Shown: positions 51,895 to 60,412 of the stretch, in pieces
How positions within the stretch are numbered: the stretch's first letter is position 1
Layout of the letters: every line of letters begins with the position of its first letter
NCBI GenBank assembly: GCA_963697355.1
Contig: CAVONV010000023.1
Span: forward strand, 372,001 to 436,000
Reading direction: 5' to 3'
DNA from: CAVONV01 sp963697355
GTDB lineage: Bacteria > Acidobacteriota > Vicinamibacteria > Marinacidobacterales > DATDRI01
DNA length: 64,000 bases
The notes under the pieces: generated by a model
What the model was told of the DNA's origin: nothing
Databases searched by the model: none
Seen by the model: only the letters and a program-made list of their open reading frames with translations
Made by a program: the position numbers and the translations under genes

Positions 51895-52181
51895 CTTGCA
51901 TGGCGTTCCCGGCGGGCTTTGGAGATTTCCGCATCAATCTCCTTCATACTCATCTGGTCCAGACCGGCCGCCTCTGATTTCTTACGGATTCGATCGAGCA
52001 TTCGCTGTACGCGTTCCCGCCGCAGTGCCTCCAAGCGCTTCTCGAAGCTCTCTTCGTCCACATGGGCAAGGATGGCCATGGGTTTGCCATTTGCTGTGAC
52101 CACAATTTCGTGTTCCACAGCAAGCTCTTCCCTGATTCTTGCGGTTTGGTTCCGAAAATCGCGGATGGACACAAATTTCAT
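51891..52181 (-). CDS. Phd/YefM-type antitoxin
   Basis: A 96-residue antitoxin. The N-terminal DNA-binding part KFVSIRDFRNQTARIREEL and VVTANGKPMAILAHVD is typical of Phd/YefM. The C-terminal charged helix (LRRERVQRMLDRIRKKSEAA) would clamp the PIN toxin. It starts at ATG 52181, with GGAG 9 bases upstream (TTGGAGAAATAGCAA). Promoter and operator-like repeats lie at 52210-52240. Confidence 0.82.
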   Translation of the reverse strand: MKFVSIRDFRNQTARIREELAVEHEIVVTANGKPMAILAHVDEESFEKRLEALRRERVQRMLDRIRKKSEAAGLDQMSMKEIDAEISKARRERHAR

Positions 52182-52209
52182 TTGCTATTTCTCCAATATG
52201 ACTCTGGCA

Positions 52210-52240
52210 ATGATACATTATTGTCAACGTTTTGTCAACG
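52210..52240 (-). promoter_or_regulatory. Promoter with direct repeats for the PIN/Phd pair
   Basis: On the minus strand TTGACA (52238-52233) and TATCAT (52215-52210) are separated by 17 bases. On the plus strand TTGTCAACG occurs twice, 11 bases apart (52221-52229 and 52232-52240), so two antitoxin dimers could bind the same face of the DNA and cover the -35 box. Confidence 0.6.
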
Positions 52241-52340
52241 CAATTAGGGAAGGCGTGGGAAGGCGTTGGCTGTTCGATCAGCATCGCTCCAGCCCTGCTC
52301 CGGGGCTTCCGCGTTGGCCTAGCCTCGGTAACGCGTCGCG

Positions 52341-52712
52341 CTATTCTTCGACGTAGGTCTCGTCCGGTGTGGAGGGGATCATTGCTTGTAGCTCGTCCAC
52401 GACCGTTCGATCCGTCAAGGAGTAGTTTCTGATATAGCTCGAGCGAGCCAGCAGGTGGGTGGCTGTGGGTGTGGTGAGGAATTGGAAGAAGATAGCCAGC
52501 AGTCCTCGGACCAAAATAGAGTTGTCTACGCCGGCGAAGCAAATCACCGAAGAAACGATGATGAGGGAGATACCCATGGTGCCGGCTTTCCCGGCGGCGT
52601 GCATCCTGCAAAAAACGTCGGGGAAGCGGACGAGACCTACGGACGCCACCAGCACGAGGAAGGTGCCCAAGATCATCGTGGCTGCAATGAGGACTCCCGC
52701 GAACGTCGTCAT
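52341..52712 (-). CDS. mrpG: Mrp antiporter subunit G
   Basis: A 123-residue membrane protein starting at ATG 52712, which overlaps the mrpF stop by one base (TAATG). Helices at about 5-27, 45-65 and 75-92; VGLVRFPDVFCRMHAAGKAG is the MrpG/PhaG signature. It is the last gene of the seven-gene Mrp operon. The C terminus carries an acidic tail (TPDETYVEE). All Mrp subunits are normally needed for antiport. Confidence 0.9.
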   Translation of the reverse strand: MTTFAGVLIAATMILGTFLVLVASVGLVRFPDVFCRMHAAGKAGTMGISLIIVSSVICFAGVDNSILVRGLLAIFFQFLTTPTATHLLARSSYIRNYSLTDRTVVDELQAMIPSTPDETYVEE

Positions 52713-53005
52713 TAGAACAACCGTCCTCGATGGAGATATTTGGCGATGGCGGCCGATCCGATGAAGCCGACCAACGTCAGTATCCACACCGCATCGTAGT
52801 AGACCACCGCGCCGTGGTAGCCCATCAGAAACCACTCGATAGAGATCACACAGATGATCCCGATGAAGACCGTCGACAAGGTGTCGAGCGCAACCGCTCG
52901 ATCCGCCGCCTTGGGGCCGATGATCATGCGGTACAAACAAAGCGCCGCCGAGAAGAACAGCGCCAACAAACAAATGGTGGAAGTCCAGGTGAGGAGCTCG
53001 TTCAC
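52712..53005 (-). CDS. mrpF: Mrp antiporter subunit F
   Basis: A 97-residue protein with three helices. RMIIGPKAADRAVALDTLST is the conserved MrpF loop, containing the Asp that is essential for antiport in characterised systems. Overlaps mrpE by four bases (ATGA) and mrpG by one. Confidence 0.92.
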   Translation of the reverse strand: MNELLTWTSTICLLALFFSAALCLYRMIIGPKAADRAVALDTLSTVFIGIICVISIEWFLMGYHGAVVYYDAVWILTLVGFIGSAAIAKYLHRGRLF

Positions 53006-53346
53006 TTCTCACCTCCCACTCGTGTGAACTTGAGGATATTGGCTTCGAGCGCATTCTTGACCGAATCACGCACCGTTTGAGGATCGTCCGTCACATCCAG
53101 CGCATGGATGACGATGACGTGCCGTTCCGCCGGCAAGTGAACGGTGATGGTCCCCGGCGTCAAGGTAATGGAGTTGGCCAGGCAGGTCACTTCGAAGTCC
53201 GTGTCCGCCTCCATGGGGACAGCGACGAATCCCGGTCGAATCTTGAGCTTCGGTGTGAGCACCAATTTGGCAACCTGATAGTTGGCAATCGTCAGCTCTT
53301 TGGCGAAGATCAAGATGTATCGGAGCGCGAAATAGAGTCGCCTCAC
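53002..53346 (-). CDS. mrpE: Mrp antiporter subunit E, N-terminally short form
   Basis: A 114-residue protein: YILIFAKELTIANYQVAKLV, LTPKLKIRPGFVAV and ITLTPGTITVHLPAERHVIV. Compared with about 158 residues in Bacillus, the first two membrane helices are missing. The ATG overlaps the mrpD stop (ATGA), so the short start is real and not an annotation choice. Function of the missing part is uncertain. Confidence 0.85.
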   Translation of the reverse strand: MRRLYFALRYILIFAKELTIANYQVAKLVLTPKLKIRPGFVAVPMEADTDFEVTCLANSITLTPGTITVHLPAERHVIVIHALDVTDDPQTVRDSVKNALEANILKFTRVGGEK

Positions 53347-54980
53347 TGACCCACCTCGATTCGTTGTGAAGTGGCATCACCTGAGGGCTCCCGAATGTCC
53401 GAGTGCCTGGCGTGAGTGTCCTTGTGTTCCAAGTCCCGCGGGGCCGCTTCGATACTCATGACCGTGGGGACGTATCCGTTTTCCTCCATGGGATACATCA
53501 ACTCGTGGGCGGCGCGGTTGCCTAGGCTTACGAAAGGCTGTGCCCACATGCCGAGAACGATCGTAAACAACACGAGAACCGATGTGGGTAACATCATCGC
53601 TCGGTAGTTGGGGCCGGCCTTCTCTCGGCACTTTTTGCGCCAAAAAGCGTAGGACCAGATCTTGCTCATCGAGTAGAGGGTTAGGAAGCTGGTCACGATC
53701 GAGATGAAAACGATGAAGTAGGCCCCGCCGCTCAGCCCGGCACGTATCAAAACGAACTTGGCCAAGAATCCCGAGAAGGGCGGCATGCCTGCCAGTGAAA
53801 AAGCCGCCACGAGGAACAAGCCGGCCACTCCAGGTGCAAGGTCGATGGCGCCACCCATCTCCTTGAGCTTTTGAGTGCCCGTGACCCGCTCCGCAATGCC
53901 ACCGCAGAGGAACAGGCAGCTTTTGACGATGATGTGGTGCACGATATAGAAGATGGTGCCCGAGATGGCCATCATCTTGACGGCCTCGGTCAAGTCGGGG
54001 TTCCCCGCAATGACGATACCCGCCATGCCAATCCCCATCAGCATGTAGCCCACCTGGGAGATGATGTGCCACGACAGGATGCGACGGATCTCCCATTGGC
54101 ACATAGCGCCCATGACGCCAAGCAACATCGTAAAGCCGCTCAGGACCAGAATGACGTCCAAGGCGAAGGCGGCGCCGGGCTGATTGAAGACCATGACGAA
54201 CATGCGTAGCAACGAATAGACACCGACCTTGGTCAGAAGGCCCGCGTAATAGCCGTTCATGCCGGGCGGTACGATCGGGTAGGCATCGGGGAGCCAAAAG
54301 AACAACGGGAAGGCCGCGGCCTTCACGGCAAAGACCACGAGCAAAACCATCGTCGCGGCTGTCACCATGCTGGCTTGCGGGCCGCTCAATTCCGCAGTGC
54401 GTGCCGTCAGGTCGGCCATGTTGAGCGTGCCGACGGTGGCGTAAATGAATCCGCAAGCACTCACGAAGAGTGTCGAGCCCACGCTGTTGATGGCGATGTA
54501 CTTGAGCGTTTCCCGAAGCTGCGGCTTGCTCGCGCCCACCATCATCATTCCGTATGAGCCGAGAAGCATCACTTCGTAGGCGACGAAGAGATTGAAGAGA
54601 TCACCGGAGAGAAAAGCCCAGTTGACTCCCAACAATACGACCTGGAGGAAAGGATAGAAGAAGTGCTTCTGCTGGGTGTCGGTCACGGTGGAGAAAGTAA
54701 AAACCAGCGCTACGGTTCCCACGCTCATCGAGAGACAGAGCATGATGCATGCGAGGCGGTCGGCCACGAAGGGAATGCCCCAGGGTGCCGCCCAGCCGCC
54801 CATCACCACGGCTTGAATGCCATGGGCGTCGACGTAGAGCATCAACCAGAACACATAGATGGTCAGGCCGAAAGCGGAGACGAAGCTCACCACTTTTTGG
54901 GCCGTTCGCTTTCCTTGCAGGAGCGTCAACACCAACGCGGTGAAGAACGGTACGAGAATGGGAACGATGAGACTATTCAT
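53343..54980 (-). CDS. mrpD: Mrp antiporter subunit D
   Basis: A 545-residue member of the complex I antiporter family. FNLFVAYEVMLLGSYGMMMV with the conserved Glu, AFPLFFWLPDAYPIVPPGMN, and WEIRRILSWHIISQVGYMLM correspond to the proton-channel segments. FGFLAK appears as PFSGFLAKFVLIRAGL. Overlaps mrpC by four bases (ATGA) and mrpE by four. Confidence 0.93.
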   Translation of the reverse strand: MNSLIVPILVPFFTALVLTLLQGKRTAQKVVSFVSAFGLTIYVFWLMLYVDAHGIQAVVMGGWAAPWGIPFVADRLACIMLCLSMSVGTVALVFTFSTVTDTQQKHFFYPFLQVVLLGVNWAFLSGDLFNLFVAYEVMLLGSYGMMMVGASKPQLRETLKYIAINSVGSTLFVSACGFIYATVGTLNMADLTARTAELSGPQASMVTAATMVLLVVFAVKAAAFPLFFWLPDAYPIVPPGMNGYYAGLLTKVGVYSLLRMFVMVFNQPGAAFALDVILVLSGFTMLLGVMGAMCQWEIRRILSWHIISQVGYMLMGIGMAGIVIAGNPDLTEAVKMMAISGTIFYIVHHIIVKSCLFLCGGIAERVTGTQKLKEMGGAIDLAPGVAGLFLVAAFSLAGMPPFSGFLAKFVLIRAGLSGGAYFIVFISIVTSFLTLYSMSKIWSYAFWRKKCREKAGPNYRAMMLPTSVLVLFTIVLGMWAQPFVSLGNRAAHELMYPMEENGYVPTVMSIEAAPRDLEHKDTHARHSDIREPSGDATSQRIEVGQ

Positions 54981-55423
54981 GACTTGTCGGCCGAGGCTTT
55001 CTTCTTCCCATGTATTTCGTCGTCGCCCGGGACATTACCCTCTAGGTCCGCCACAGGCAGCTTGTCGGGATTGTCGGTCCCGTGGTCCAGATAGACGCGA
55101 TAGCAAATCGTGAGAAGCAACGCCCCTACGGCGAAACTGATGACGATGGCGGTCAGAATGATGTCCGGAGGTAGCGGGTCCATGAGCTTGCCCGCGAGAG
55201 CCGGGATCTCGAGCTGCTCCGTCAGTGAGGAATAGACATCTGCCTCCTCGACGAAAGGTGCGTCTTTAGTGTGGGTGTAGCCGCCCGTGGTGATGAGCAG
55301 CAGGTTGACGGCGTTGGAGTAGATGCCGAAACCCATGACCAACCGAATGAGATTGGGTTTCAAGATCAAGTACGTTCCACAGGTGAAGAGAACGCCGATG
55401 ACGCCGGCCATGGCAAGCTCCAC
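54977..55423 (-). CDS. mrpC: Mrp antiporter subunit C
   Basis: A 148-residue NuoK-like protein from GTG 55423 (ELAMAGVIGVLFTCGTYLIL), with GGGGGAAG upstream. RLVMGFGIYSNAVNLLLIT and DPLPPDIILTAIVISFAVGA are the diagnostic segments. It is one base overlapped with mrpB (TAGTG). The hydrophilic C-terminal tail of about 30 residues is rich in Lys and Asp. Confidence 0.92.
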   Translation of the reverse strand: MELAMAGVIGVLFTCGTYLILKPNLIRLVMGFGIYSNAVNLLLITTGGYTHTKDAPFVEEADVYSSLTEQLEIPALAGKLMDPLPPDIILTAIVISFAVGALLLTICYRVYLDHGTDNPDKLPVADLEGNVPGDDEIHGKKKASADKS

Positions 55424-55845
55424 TACTTCCCCCTCTCCTGTGCCAGTTCGACAAAGATGGTCATCAATGTGCCGAAAACGATGAGGTAGACGCCTAGGTC
55501 GAAGAACGTAGCCGTCGGCAAATGGAAGTTGCCGATCACCGGAAGGTGAAAATTCCAAATCGAATGCTGCATGAACGGCCGTCCTAAGAACAGAGGAACC
55601 GTTCCCGTTGTGAGCGATATAAAAAGCCCAAACACCGAGATTTTCCACCAATCCAAGCGCTTGGCCGGCTCGACACCGAAGGCGAGCAAATACATGGCCC
55701 CGGCTGCGGCGACGAGGACGCCCGCAATGAAGCCGCCGCCCGGCATGTTGTGGCCCTGAAAGAAAATGACAACGGACACGAGCACCGTCAGGGGCACCGC
55801 CATACGCGCCACGGTCCGGAGGACAGGAGAGGTTTCGGTCTTCAT
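55423..55845 (-). CDS. mrpB: Mrp antiporter subunit B
   Basis: A 140-residue protein from ATG 55845, overlapping the mrpA stop (ATGA). Conserved: VSVVIFFQGHNMPGGGFIAG, ATFFDLGVYLIVFGTLMTIF. The GHNMPGGGF motif is present in MrpB of all phyla I know. Separate mrpA and mrpB, not fused, which is the seven-gene group 1 arrangement. Confidence 0.93.
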   Translation of the reverse strand: MKTETSPVLRTVARMAVPLTVLVSVVIFFQGHNMPGGGFIAGVLVAAAGAMYLLAFGVEPAKRLDWWKISVFGLFISLTTGTVPLFLGRPFMQHSIWNFHLPVIGNFHLPTATFFDLGVYLIVFGTLMTIFVELAQERGK

Positions 55846-58193
55846 GCCGCCTTCCCCTTGTTTCTTCGGCTCCGCAGGAGAGAAAACACGCACAGGCCGA
55901 CGAGCACCAAAACCGTGATCTCGCCCGTGGTGTCGATGGCTCGGAAATCAACGATGATGACATTGACAGCGTTAGCGCCGCCCGCCGAGTCCAGTGCCCT
56001 GGCCAAATACTCACCCGCCAGATTGTCCATCTCCTTGAACTGCGGGCTCGTGGTCAAGAGCGTGTAAGTAAACATGAAGGCGCCTACAGCTAGAGCGATG
56101 CCTAGGTTGACGACCTTTTTGATGGCGGGCGACCGATCCGGCCTGAATGGAGGCATGAAGTAGATGATGAGCAAGATGAAAATGGTCGAGACCGTCTCGA
56201 TGAGAATTTGGGTCAGAAGGATGTCGGGCGAATGGTAGGTGACGAAAAGCAGCGCCGTGAGGAAGCCGGTGGCGGTGAGTGCGATGGCAGCACCTATACG
56301 CGTTCGCGCCATGACCACCATCAGGGCGGCTACGGCCAGCAACAAGCAGAGGGCGACAGCGTGCCACTCCAGGTTGGAGAAGTTGATGGCGATCGAGTCC
56401 AGCCCCAGCGCGTCCCTCCAAAGCACATAGGAGCCCAAACCCACAGCAAAAACGAGAATCATCGACAAGTACCAGCGTAGTGAGCCGTTTTGCCATCGGG
56501 TACTGAAGCCAACGGCGGCCTTTGTGACTCCATCGATGACGGCGTCCCAGAGATTTTGGTGATAGGGGAAAACGTCGAGCCTCTCTTGGATTTGGTTGAT
56601 ATTCTCTCGCCATCGGTAGAGCCCGGTGCCGAGAGCAATAGTGATGAGAGACAAGATCACCGGCCCGAGGTGAGAGGGGATCATGCTGACGTGCAAGTGG
56701 GCGTGGGCGTCGGAAGAAAAACCATTCACGAGAGATTCGGTGATGTGTCCAAAGCCACCTACCAGCCCCATCAGTAGTGCGAACGAGGCGATGATGGCTG
56801 TCGGGATCCACAACCCCGGCGTGGCATCGTGAGCGTGCTCCGTGTGGTGGCTCCTGCTCTTGCCACCGAAGATGCCGAGGATGAGCTTCCAGCTTACCGC
56901 GAAAATGAAAGCGTTCGTCGCCACCGCGACCGCGATGACGAGCCACTTAACGAACGGCGCGTGGTGCAGGACCTCGTTCTCGAGGAGGCCAGCGTAGAGC
57001 GACTCCTTGGCGAGAAAACCGAAGAACGGAGGCAATCCGGCCATGGAAAGAGCGCCCAAGCAGCACAAGATGAAGGTAATGGGCATGGCCTTTCGCAGAC
57101 CCCCGAGCAAACGGATGTCACGCGTATGGGTGGCATGCTCCACGATACCGGCGACGAGGAAGAGTGTTGCCTTGTAGGCGGCGTGGTTGAACAGTTGTAA
57201 GGCATCTTGATCGGCAGCCTTCAAGCCGTAGAGCATCGTGACCAAACCGAGAGTCGATAGAGTGGTGCGGGCCAAGATCGCCTTCAGGTCGGTCTCCTTC
57301 AAGGCTTGATAGGCCGTGAGGGAGAATGTGATGAGACCCACCGTCGTCAGCAAAGGTGCCCATGTGGGTACTTCGCCGAAGATAGGCAGCATCCGCCCCA
57401 TGAGGAACACGCCCGCCTTGACCATCGTTGCTGAGTGCAGATAGGTCGACACCGGCGTCGGCGCCACCATGGCATTGGGTAGCCAAAAATGAAAGGGCCA
57501 CTGAGCGCTCTTGGTAAATGTGCCTCCCAGTATAAGAAGCAGTGCCACGCCGATGTAGGGTGAGCTGGCCAATGCCGCGTTACCCGCTAGCTCGCTGATG
57601 GTAAACGTCCCGGTGATCGTCCCCACGAGGATGAAGCCCACCATCATGGCCAGCCCGCCGGCCACGGTCACCTGAAGTGCTGTATTGGCCCCCTTGCGAC
57701 CATTGTCCTCCTCATACCAAAAGCCAATGAGGATGAAGGAGGTGATGCTGGTGATCTCCCAAAAAATGAAAAGGAGAATGAGATCGTCGGCCAGGGACAC
57801 TCCCAACATGGCGGCCATGAAACCGATCAGCGCGGCGTAGTATCGGCCGATGCGGGCGTTGTCGAGTTTGGGGATATAGGCGATGGAGTAGATGCCGACG
57901 CAAGTCCCGATGCCCGAGACGATGAGAGCGAAAAACAGTCCGAAAGAATCCCCTTGAAAGCGAAAGTTGATGTTGAGCGCTTCAATCCAACTGGCTGAAT
58001 AAACGATGACCTCTTCGTGACCTCGTCCCTGAATGAAGAGCCACAAGCTGGCGAAGAAGGACGGGATGGCCGACAAAGGCATGAGCATGCCGATGCGCGC
58101 GCCCACGACGCGCCCGAGTGCCATCGCGAGAGCGGCGGCCGCGAAGGGAATGAATACGATGAGGGGAAGCAAGTTCTCAGGAGCGTGCATCAT
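55842..58193 (-). CDS. mrpA: Mrp antiporter subunit A
   Basis: A 783-residue subunit. The NuoL-like part has FWEITSITSFILIGFWYEED, KSAQWPFHFWLPNAMVAPTP, VSTYLHSATMVKAGVFLM and KAILARTTLSTLGLVTM. The last 150 residues contain the DUF4040/MbhD- and MbhE-like modules (TYHSPDILLTQILIETVSTI and NVIIVDFRAIDTTGEITVLV), as in full-length MrpA. It is the first gene of a tightly overlapping A-B-C-D-E-F-G operon that exchanges Na+ (or other monovalent cations) for H+. No operon promoter is obvious upstream. Confidence 0.94.
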   Translation of the reverse strand: MMHAPENLLPLIVFIPFAAAALAMALGRVVGARIGMLMPLSAIPSFFASLWLFIQGRGHEEVIVYSASWIEALNINFRFQGDSFGLFFALIVSGIGTCVGIYSIAYIPKLDNARIGRYYAALIGFMAAMLGVSLADDLILLFIFWEITSITSFILIGFWYEEDNGRKGANTALQVTVAGGLAMMVGFILVGTITGTFTISELAGNAALASSPYIGVALLLILGGTFTKSAQWPFHFWLPNAMVAPTPVSTYLHSATMVKAGVFLMGRMLPIFGEVPTWAPLLTTVGLITFSLTAYQALKETDLKAILARTTLSTLGLVTMLYGLKAADQDALQLFNHAAYKATLFLVAGIVEHATHTRDIRLLGGLRKAMPITFILCCLGALSMAGLPPFFGFLAKESLYAGLLENEVLHHAPFVKWLVIAVAVATNAFIFAVSWKLILGIFGGKSRSHHTEHAHDATPGLWIPTAIIASFALLMGLVGGFGHITESLVNGFSSDAHAHLHVSMIPSHLGPVILSLITIALGTGLYRWRENINQIQERLDVFPYHQNLWDAVIDGVTKAAVGFSTRWQNGSLRWYLSMILVFAVGLGSYVLWRDALGLDSIAINFSNLEWHAVALCLLLAVAALMVVMARTRIGAAIALTATGFLTALLFVTYHSPDILLTQILIETVSTIFILLIIYFMPPFRPDRSPAIKKVVNLGIALAVGAFMFTYTLLTTSPQFKEMDNLAGEYLARALDSAGGANAVNVIIVDFRAIDTTGEITVLVLVGLCVFSLLRSRRNKGKAA

Positions 58194-58539
58194 GTTGGCT
58201 AGTCGTCGCGATGGGGCTCAACTCGAGTAACGGTCGCGGACCCATTGGCCCGAAAGTTCTCGAAGCTGCTACTCATCTAATAAATGGTGAATTGCACTCC
58301 TTTCACCTGTCCGGAACGGCCGCCGCGCGGCTCGATCCAGGGCTTGGATCGAAACGAGTCGCACATTCGGCGGTTCGAGCAAGTTACTTGCCGGCTCAAA
58401 GGAAGTGATATTAGTGTGTCGGCACCTGATTCGCAAGTCCATTATCTATACTGTGCTGGAGCTCATTCGCTGTTCGCTCTCGAGACTTGGACCGGGATCG
58501 GGCGGCGACCTGAATAAAAAGGCGTATACTTGAGCGCAT
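58194..58539. other. Divergent intergenic region between mrp operon and typA
   Basis: 346 bases with no convincing gene. TATACT boxes are visible (for example near 58451 and 58523) but none with a matching -35 element at a proper distance. Regulatory sites for both divergent units must lie here. I see no inverted repeat of note. Confidence 0.5.
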
Positions 58540-60342
58540 ATGAATACGAGCATACGAGAGTCAATTCGCAACATCGCCATCATCGCCCATGTCGATCACG
58601 GGAAGACGACCCTCGTGGACGCCATGCTCCACCAGAGCGGTGTTTTTGGGGAATACCAGAAGGTCGCCGAGCGGGTGATGGACTCCATCGACCTCGAGCG
58701 CGAGCGCGGTATCACTATCATTTCCAAATTGACGGGCGTGCGTTATCAGGGCGTCAGGATCAACATCGTGGATACACCCGGACACGCCGACTTCGGCGGG
58801 GAGGTCGAACGGGCGTTGAAGCTGGTCGACGGTGTGATGTTGCTGGTGGACGCCAGTGAAGGTCCGCTGCCCCAAACTCGCTACGTCCTGACCAAAGCGC
58901 TCGAGGCTAAGCTACCGCCCATTTTGGTTATCAACAAGATTGACCGTTCCGACGCAAGGGTTCAGGAAGTCATCAATGAGGTTTTCGATCTCTTTATCGA
59001 CCTCGACGCCGCCGAGGAGCAACTGGATTTTCCGATTCTCTACGCCAACGCTCGCGCCGGCATTGCCAAGCGGGACATGGAAGACGAATCGCGCAGCCTC
59101 ATACCGCTGTTTGAAACCATCGTCGACTACATACCGCCGCCCCAGGGCGACCCGGAGGATTTGCTACGCATTCAAGTGGCCAACCTGGACTACAACGACT
59201 ACCTGGGTCGCATCGCTATTGGCCGGGTATTCGCCGGGCAACTGAACCTCAATGACGAGGTCGGTATCAGCAAGTTGAATGGCGAAACCCAAAAGACCCG
59301 TATCACCAAACTCTATATGTTCGAGGGGCTCGATCGCGCGGAAGTTGATCGAGTCGGTCCTGGTGACATCGTTGCTATTGCCGGGGTCGAAGGGATCAGT
59401 ATCGGTGAGACCGTCACCGATCCGATAACACCCAAGCCGATGCCGTCGATCCCAATTGACGAGCCCACCATCGCGATGAACTTTGGCGTCAATACTTCAC
59501 CATTTGCCGGAAGAGAAGGGACTTATGTCACGTCTCGCAACCTCCGCGACCGTCTCTTTAGAGAGCTGCTAACCAACGTCTCGGTCAAAGTAGAGGAGAC
59601 TCAAAATGCCGATACCTTCAAAGTGATGGGTCGTGGAGAGCTCCAACTGGCGATCCTCGTCGAGATGATGCGAAGGGAAAGCTACGAGCTGACGGTCGGC
59701 AAACCCGAGATCCTCACCCGTGAAAGAAAAGGGAAGCTCCAGGAGCCGCTCGAGCACCTGACCGTCGACTGTCCCGAGGAGTTCATCGGTGAGGTCATGG
59801 AGAAACTCGGCAATCGAAAGGGCACGATGACCAAGATGGTCAACCATGGTTCGGGCCGCGTGAGGCTGGCGTTCGATGTGCCCTCCAGAGGGCTTATCGG
59901 ATTACGGAGCGAGCTGATGATCGACACCAAGGGTACGGCCATCATGAATGCGCTGTTCAAGGGCTATATCGATTGGCAGGGGGACATCCCCGAACGTCCT
60001 ACGGGCTCGCTGGTGGCGGACCGTTCAGGGAAAGTGACGGCTTACGCTCTATTCAATCTCCAGGAGCGGGGAGAGATGTTCGTGACTCCGGGCACCGAGG
60101 TCTACGAGGGAATGATCGTAGGCGAAAACTCCCGTGACGCGGATCTCAACGTGAATATCGTAAAGGAGAAGAAACAAACCAACATCCGAGCCGCGGCCGC
60201 TGACGAAGCGATAAGGCTCGTGCCTCCGCGGGCTTTGAACCTCGAACAGGCCATCGAGTTCATCCGCGAAGATGAGGCCGTCGAAGTCACTCCGAAATCC
60301 ATCAGGCTCAGGAAAAAGATCCTAAAGGCCAACCAGCGATGA
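58540..60342 (+). CDS. typA: Translational GTPase TypA/BipA
   Basis: A 600-residue GTPase. G1 AHVDHGKTT, G2/G3 RERGITI and DTPGHADFGGEVERAL, G4 NKID. The later domains have RGELQLAILVEMMRRESYEL and PSRGLIGLRSELMIDTKGTA, typical of BipA. The family is involved in ribosome assembly, cold growth and stress. Length normal. It starts at ATG 58540 and is followed after 70 bases by the phosphodiesterase-like gene. Confidence 0.96.
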   Translation: MNTSIRESIRNIAIIAHVDHGKTTLVDAMLHQSGVFGEYQKVAERVMDSIDLERERGITIISKLTGVRYQGVRINIVDTPGHADFGGEVERALKLVDGVMLLVDASEGPLPQTRYVLTKALEAKLPPILVINKIDRSDARVQEVINEVFDLFIDLDAAEEQLDFPILYANARAGIAKRDMEDESRSLIPLFETIVDYIPPPQGDPEDLLRIQVANLDYNDYLGRIAIGRVFAGQLNLNDEVGISKLNGETQKTRITKLYMFEGLDRAEVDRVGPGDIVAIAGVEGISIGETVTDPITPKPMPSIPIDEPTIAMNFGVNTSPFAGREGTYVTSRNLRDRLFRELLTNVSVKVEETQNADTFKVMGRGELQLAILVEMMRRESYELTVGKPEILTRERKGKLQEPLEHLTVDCPEEFIGEVMEKLGNRKGTMTKMVNHGSGRVRLAFDVPSRGLIGLRSELMIDTKGTAIMNALFKGYIDWQGDIPERPTGSLVADRSGKVTAYALFNLQERGEMFVTPGTEVYEGMIVGENSRDADLNVNIVKEKKQTNIRAAAADEAIRLVPPRALNLEQAIEFIREDEAVEVTPKSIRLRKKILKANQR

Positions 60343-60412
60343 ACCCTTTGAATCTCTTGGTCGGGTTCTTGGCTCCGTTGACCGTTGAGTGGCTTCTCCC
60401 TATTATGGACTC

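Noticed and set aside
54977..56014. Long frame spanning mrpC and part of mrpB in the minus strand
   Set aside because: Only its last 148 codons are mrpC. The first part is a shadow of mrpB in another frame.
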